A stretch of 64,000 nucleotides of DNA, from contig JAQTWT010000005.1 in assembly GCA_028689145.1 (NCBI GenBank), positions 124,001 to 188,000 on the forward strand. The letters run 5' to 3'. This stretch comes from Gallionella sp. (GTDB taxonomy: Bacteria > Pseudomonadota > Gammaproteobacteria > Burkholderiales > Gallionellaceae). Of the stretch, positions 60,544 to 64,000 are shown in pieces. The notes below the pieces were generated by a model. It worked only from the letters and a program-made list of their open reading frames with translations. It was not told the origin of the DNA and did no database searches. The position numbers and the translations under genes were made by a program. The first letter of the stretch is position 1, and each line of letters begins with the position of its first letter.

Positions 60544-63537
60544 CTAATCTTTTTTACCAAGCTGCTCGGACATCTTCAAACCACCCACCAGATGAGTGTC
60601 CGACTGTTCGAGAGCCGCACCCGCCTGAACGGCGGTAACCGTATTTGCTTCTGTCAATTTGGCAGACCTAACCGGGTGGCTGGCTGTAGGCAGCGCCCCC
60701 CCCCCTTGAGTATGGAATAACGGCAGCGACAGCCCGATGAATGCGGCAACAGCCGAAACCAGTCCGGCACCTTTCGCGATACGGACCATCTTTTCTTTAT
60801 TGCGCAAACGCGCCATCAGCTGGAGCGCGACCAGTTCGGCGCGGGATTGTTCGACTTCCGCGCGCAACCGCTTGCTCTCCTGTTCAGCCAGTTCGGCACG
60901 CTGCCGCTCGACCAATATTTTTTCTTTAGCCAAGGCCGCATTGGTTTGTGCCGCTTCGCTGGCGCGCTGCTCGGCGATACTGCGTTCGCTTAATGCGGCA
61001 CTGGCCTGAGCTTCAGACTGCACCCGCATTTCAATTTCAGCCAGCACCTTCTGCTCGATTGCCATCCGTTCCTGCTGTTGCGCCAGCAATACTTTCTCCT
61101 GCTCATGCTGAAGCAGAATGGCCTGTTCGGCCTGCTCCGCAGCGGATACCCGTTCACGCGCGGCATCGTTCGCGGCCTGTTCGGCTTGCAAGCGCGCCTG
61201 TTCCGCCTGCGCGGCCAATTGCTCTTCCGTAACACGTTGTACTGCGGCCTCCAGGACAGTCAGCGCGATTTCCTCGCGCTGCCGCATAGCTGTTTCAATC
61301 ATTTCCTTGGCGCGTTCCAAAGCAGCCTGTTCTGCCGCGACTTTGTCCTGTTCGGCCTGCCTTGCCAGACGCTCTTTTTCAATGCGCGCCTGCATGATGC
61401 GTTCCGCTTCTGCCGCCAGCGCTTGACGCTGTACCGCCTGATCCAGCAATGCCTGCTCAAAATCGAGATGTTGCTGTTGCTGTTCAAGCAATTGGGTTTC
61501 GATATGCTCGCGTTGTTGGGCGGCCTTTCCGGCTTGCTCAGCCGCTTCGCCGCGCTTGCGCTCCACAATGGTCGCCTGTGCCTCGCAACGCAAGCGTTCC
61601 TGCTCGGCTTCCGCAGCCTTGCGCTCTTCCGCGATACGCAACTTCGCCATATTCTCGGCGCGCGTCATCGCCGTATCCCGGGCCTTTACGGCTTCGGCGA
61701 TCTGCTTACTGAAAGCGACAGTCGCCAGCGCCTCGGCCCGGATTTTTTCTTCCTCGATCTTGAGGGCTTGGTTTTCTTTCTCCGCGCGAACCTTGGCGAT
61801 ATTCATGGCGCGCTTGGTTGCCTGTTCCAGATCATTGGCATCGCGAAGAGCTTGCGCATTCAGCTTTTCCGCTGCCTCGGCCATTTCCCTGGCGTTTTTC
61901 TCGAGTTCTATGCGTTCGTTGTTTGCGTCGATGGTGCGCTGTTCGGCAGCGATGCGCTCCTCTATCATCGCGGTAGTGCGTTGCTCGGTTTCGGCATTCT
62001 GCTCGGATACGCGGCGCGCCTCCTGCAACACGGCGGCACGCTCGTTAGCCGCGGCGATCTCGCGGGTTTCCGCCTGCAACTTCAAGTCCAGTTCATGTGC
62101 GGCATGCAATTCCGCTTCAGCTCGCTGTTGCGCCAGCACCGCCAGATCCATCTCCGCCTGCAACTTGTGCGCGGCGGCCTGGCTGGCCATGGTTTCCGCG
62201 GCCAGCCGGTCCTTGGCTTCCTGCTCGAACTGGCGCAACGACGCGTTGGTTTCCTCCTGCTGGCGCAGAATTTTCTTGTCAACATCGGTCTGTGACAGCA
62301 ATAGAGCAGCCGCGTCATGTTCGGCCTTGAGTCTGCGTTCGGCTGTCGTGCGCGCTTCCGCCTGCGCATTTGCATGCCTCTTCGCCGCTTCGTAAACCAT
62401 ACGCTCATGACGCTCGGTCGCTTCGGCATCGACTCTGGCCTGATCCTCGGTAAGTTTGCGTTGCACGGCAATCTCCGCAGCGGCTCGATCCGCCTCGGCG
62501 CGTGCCTGGGCAGCCTGCTCGGCCTCCCGGTAGGCGGTCAGCCGTGCCTCGATCTCGCTCAGCGCCAGCGACTCGGCGCGCGAGCGCGCATCCGCGGCTT
62601 CCGCGGCTGCCTGTTCGGCTTTAAGTTTGGAACTCACCAATGCGAAAAGCTGCTGCTCCTTGCCGATCTTATCTTCCACCGCGCTCGCGATAGCCTGATC
62701 GGTCGATTCTTTCTCCAGCACCAGCCGCGCAAATTCCTGTTCCATTTTGGCGCGATTATCGGCGGCTTGGGCGGCACGCAGCTCGGCTTCGACACGCCGG
62801 TTGCGCTGCTCCTGTTCGCGTTGCTCCACTTCCGCGCGGTTCTTTAGCGCGCGAGCTTCTTCGGCTTCGCTTTCTGCCCGTTGCGCGGCTATATCGCGCA
62901 ACTGCGATTCCAGCTTCAGCTTTTCTTCGGCGTGATTCTTTTGCGTCTGCTCCGCTGCCAGCCGTTCCGCCTTGGCGCGTTCGGCGCGCGCCATGGTTTC
63001 GGAGATGGCGATCTGCATATAATGAATTTCGGCTTCGGCACGCAGTTGGGCATCCTGCTCCGCTTTGCGTTGCTGCTCGACCAACGCAGCCAACTCTCGT
63101 TCCGTCCTGGACTTGGTCTCGGCGGCAACGCGCACGGTTTGTTCGTGCTCGAAACGCTGGTTCAATTCGTCTTGAGCCTGTTGCTCGGCGCGCAATCTGG
63201 CCTGATTTTCTTCCTGAAGCCGCAGTTCGCTGGCCAATTTCTCCTGCAACTCACGGGCCAGTTTCTTCTCTGCTTCAAGCTTGATCCTGACCATTTCGGC
63301 ATGTTTCGCCACATCCTGGCAGTTGGCCTCGATCTGTGCAGCCAGATCAGTCTCGGTACGGGCGCGCGCTTCAGCCACTGCCCGCGCATGAGCTTCGGCA
63401 CGCAAACGCGCTTGGGCGGAAAGATTCGCCTCTGTTTCGGCCTCCAGACGCGCACGGGCCTCCTTGATGGCCTGAGTTTCGGCGAGATATTCCTCGTTGT
63501 CGTTGCTGACTAGTCTGATATTGGCTGGTTTTGACAT
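60544..63537 (-). CDS. Giant coiled-coil membrane protein of unknown function
   Basis: The 997-residue protein is almost entirely Ala/Glu/Gln/Arg-rich heptad-like helix from residue 15 to about 910 (repeating RAEAEARAxAE patterns), then a basic RNKEKMVRIAK stretch, one membrane helix (residues about 923-941, GAGLVSAVAAFIGLSLPLF), and a 56-residue tail beginning HTQGGG. There is no signal peptide, so the coil is probably cytoplasmic and tail-anchored. A ten-G tract encodes the GGGA just after the helix. No known family is recognised; TolA, filament or scaffold roles are possible. A promoter was not identified. Confidence 0.75.
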   Translation of the reverse strand: MSKPANIRLVSNDNEEYLAETQAIKEARARLEAETEANLSAQARLRAEAHARAVAEARARTETDLAAQIEANCQDVAKHAEMVRIKLEAEKKLARELQEKLASELRLQEENQARLRAEQQAQDELNQRFEHEQTVRVAAETKSRTERELAALVEQQRKAEQDAQLRAEAEIHYMQIAISETMARAERAKAERLAAEQTQKNHAEEKLKLESQLRDIAAQRAESEAEEARALKNRAEVEQREQEQRNRRVEAELRAAQAADNRAKMEQEFARLVLEKESTDQAIASAVEDKIGKEQQLFALVSSKLKAEQAAAEAADARSRAESLALSEIEARLTAYREAEQAAQARAEADRAAAEIAVQRKLTEDQARVDAEATERHERMVYEAAKRHANAQAEARTTAERRLKAEHDAAALLLSQTDVDKKILRQQEETNASLRQFEQEAKDRLAAETMASQAAAHKLQAEMDLAVLAQQRAEAELHAAHELDLKLQAETREIAAANERAAVLQEARRVSEQNAETEQRTTAMIEERIAAEQRTIDANNERIELEKNAREMAEAAEKLNAQALRDANDLEQATKRAMNIAKVRAEKENQALKIEEEKIRAEALATVAFSKQIAEAVKARDTAMTRAENMAKLRIAEERKAAEAEQERLRCEAQATIVERKRGEAAEQAGKAAQQREHIETQLLEQQQQHLDFEQALLDQAVQRQALAAEAERIMQARIEKERLARQAEQDKVAAEQAALERAKEMIETAMRQREEIALTVLEAAVQRVTEEQLAAQAEQARLQAEQAANDAARERVSAAEQAEQAILLQHEQEKVLLAQQQERMAIEQKVLAEIEMRVQSEAQASAALSERSIAEQRASEAAQTNAALAKEKILVERQRAELAEQESKRLRAEVEQSRAELVALQLMARLRNKEKMVRIAKGAGLVSAVAAFIGLSLPLFHTQGGGALPTASHPVRSAKLTEANTVTAVQAGAALEQSDTHLVGGLKMSEQLGKKD
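60696..60705 (-). repeat. Ten-G homopolymer in the coiled-coil gene
   Basis: Ten consecutive G on the coding strand encode Gly-Gly-Gly and the first base of Ala directly behind the membrane helix. Loss of one G gives a stop 13 codons later; gain of one gives a stop 9 codons after the last Gly. Both remove the last ~50 residues. Homopolymers of this length often slip. Confidence 0.65.
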
Positions 63538-63674
63538 GGCACTACCTCTCGTGATGACCGGCGCGCGCGCACCGATTTCGACTCATTGCATATAATGCCA
63601 AGATAACAGCTAGTATGGCAAGCAAAACACTAAACAGCACGGAAAAATCGGGTTATTTCGGGTGAACCTAATAA

Positions 63675-64000
63675 CTACAAACCGCTCAACACTTTAAGAT
63701 GCGCAAACACGCTCCGCCCCAGCGCGGGCAATTCGTACCCGCCTTCCAGAACCGAAACGATACGGCCATGCGCGTATTTAGCGGCGACCCGCTTTAACTC
63801 CTCCGTCACCCAGGCATAATCCGCTTCAACCAGCCCGAGCATCGCCATGTCATCGTCGCGGTGCGCGTCGAATCCCGCCGAAATCAGCAAAAATTCCGGC
63901 TGAAAGCGTTCCAGCGCGGGCAGCCATTGCTGTGTGACAGCGACGCGGAAGGCTTCCCCGCCGCTTCCGGCTGCCAGCGGCACGTTGATGATATGGTCGT
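63675..64000 (-). CDS. Histone deacetylase-family (AcuC-like) amidohydrolase, 3' end only
   Basis: Only the last ~108 residues are in the window; the frame stays open to the right edge (DHIINVPLAAGSGG). PEFLLISAGFDAHRDDDMAML carries the metal-binding aspartate and SVLEGGYELPALG the C-terminal loop of class II-type bacterial deacetylases. Likely a small-molecule or acyl-lysine deacetylase; it cannot be narrowed. Confidence 0.82.
   Translation of the reverse strand, partial: DHIINVPLAAGSGGEAFRVAVTQQWLPALERFQPEFLLISAGFDAHRDDDMAMLGLVEADYAWVTEELKRVAAKYAHGRIVSVLEGGYELPALGRSVFAHLKVLSGL

Noticed and set aside
61078-62295. 405-codon open frame on the plus strand, Leu/Phe/Arg-rich
   Set aside because: Antisense to the coiled-coil gene; the GCN/GAN-rich coding strand yields long hydrophobic antisense frames by composition.

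Overview
The window reads as one piece of a GC-rich, densely packed Gram-negative genome, most likely a chemolithoautotrophic betaproteobacterium of the Nitrosomonadales/Gallionellaceae type. The evidence is a complete System I cytochrome c maturation operon, sucrose-synthesis genes under a MarR-type regulator, FeoAB with Fur, GlnD, and many short palindromic intergenic repeats. The taxonomic call is inference; no rRNA or tRNA gene, phage, insertion sequence or CRISPR array was found.

Region 1 (1-19.4 kb) handles salt and osmotic stress. It starts with the end of a CPA-type cation/proton antiporter. A long minus-strand operon (13309 down to 895) follows, in transcription order: leader ORF, fructokinase, sucrose-phosphate synthase, sucrose-phosphatase, amylosucrase, GalU, a fused sugar-phosphoglycerate phosphatase/glycerate kinase, a one-step glucosylglycerate synthase candidate, a channel-like membrane protein and a glucosyl-3-phosphoglycerate synthase. 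It therefore joins two compatible-solute routes, sucrose and glucosylglycerate, on one UDP-glucose supply. A divergent MarR-family gene (sucR-like) probably controls it. NhaD, a P-type cation ATPase and an MscS channel complete the region.

Region 2 (19.4-35.1 kb) is the highlight: a reductive (reverse) TCA cycle cluster. It encodes both subunits of a type II-like ATP-citrate lyase (small ATP-grasp subunit; 900-residue large subunit), aconitase, monomeric NADP-isocitrate dehydrogenase, two-subunit 2-oxoglutarate:ferredoxin oxidoreductase, and a soluble fumarate reductase module (Fe-S subunit, flavoprotein, NuoF-like NADH-binding flavoprotein). A near-consensus sigma70 promoter with a leader of about 325 nt precedes it. 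ATP-citrate lyase plus KOR plus fumarate reductase strongly indicates CO2 fixation by the rTCA cycle. This is unexpected in a betaproteobacterium, where the Calvin cycle is the usual route. Pyruvate:ferredoxin oxidoreductase, fumarase, malate dehydrogenase and succinyl-CoA synthetase are not in the window.

Region 3 (35.2-49.3 kb) holds a MEMO-AMMECR1 fusion with its radical SAM partner, a 2OG-Fe(II) oxygenase, an 18-repeat Sel1 protein, and ccmABCDEFGHI on the minus strand with several palindromic repeats between and even inside the genes.

Region 4 (48.8-64 kb) holds fur, divergent feoAB with a clear Fur box, phosphoketolase plus acetate kinase, a BI-1 family membrane protein, map, glnD, a TumE/TumA-type toxin-antitoxin pair, a 997-residue coiled-coil membrane protein whose gene carries a ten-G tract, and the end of a histone-deacetylase-family gene.
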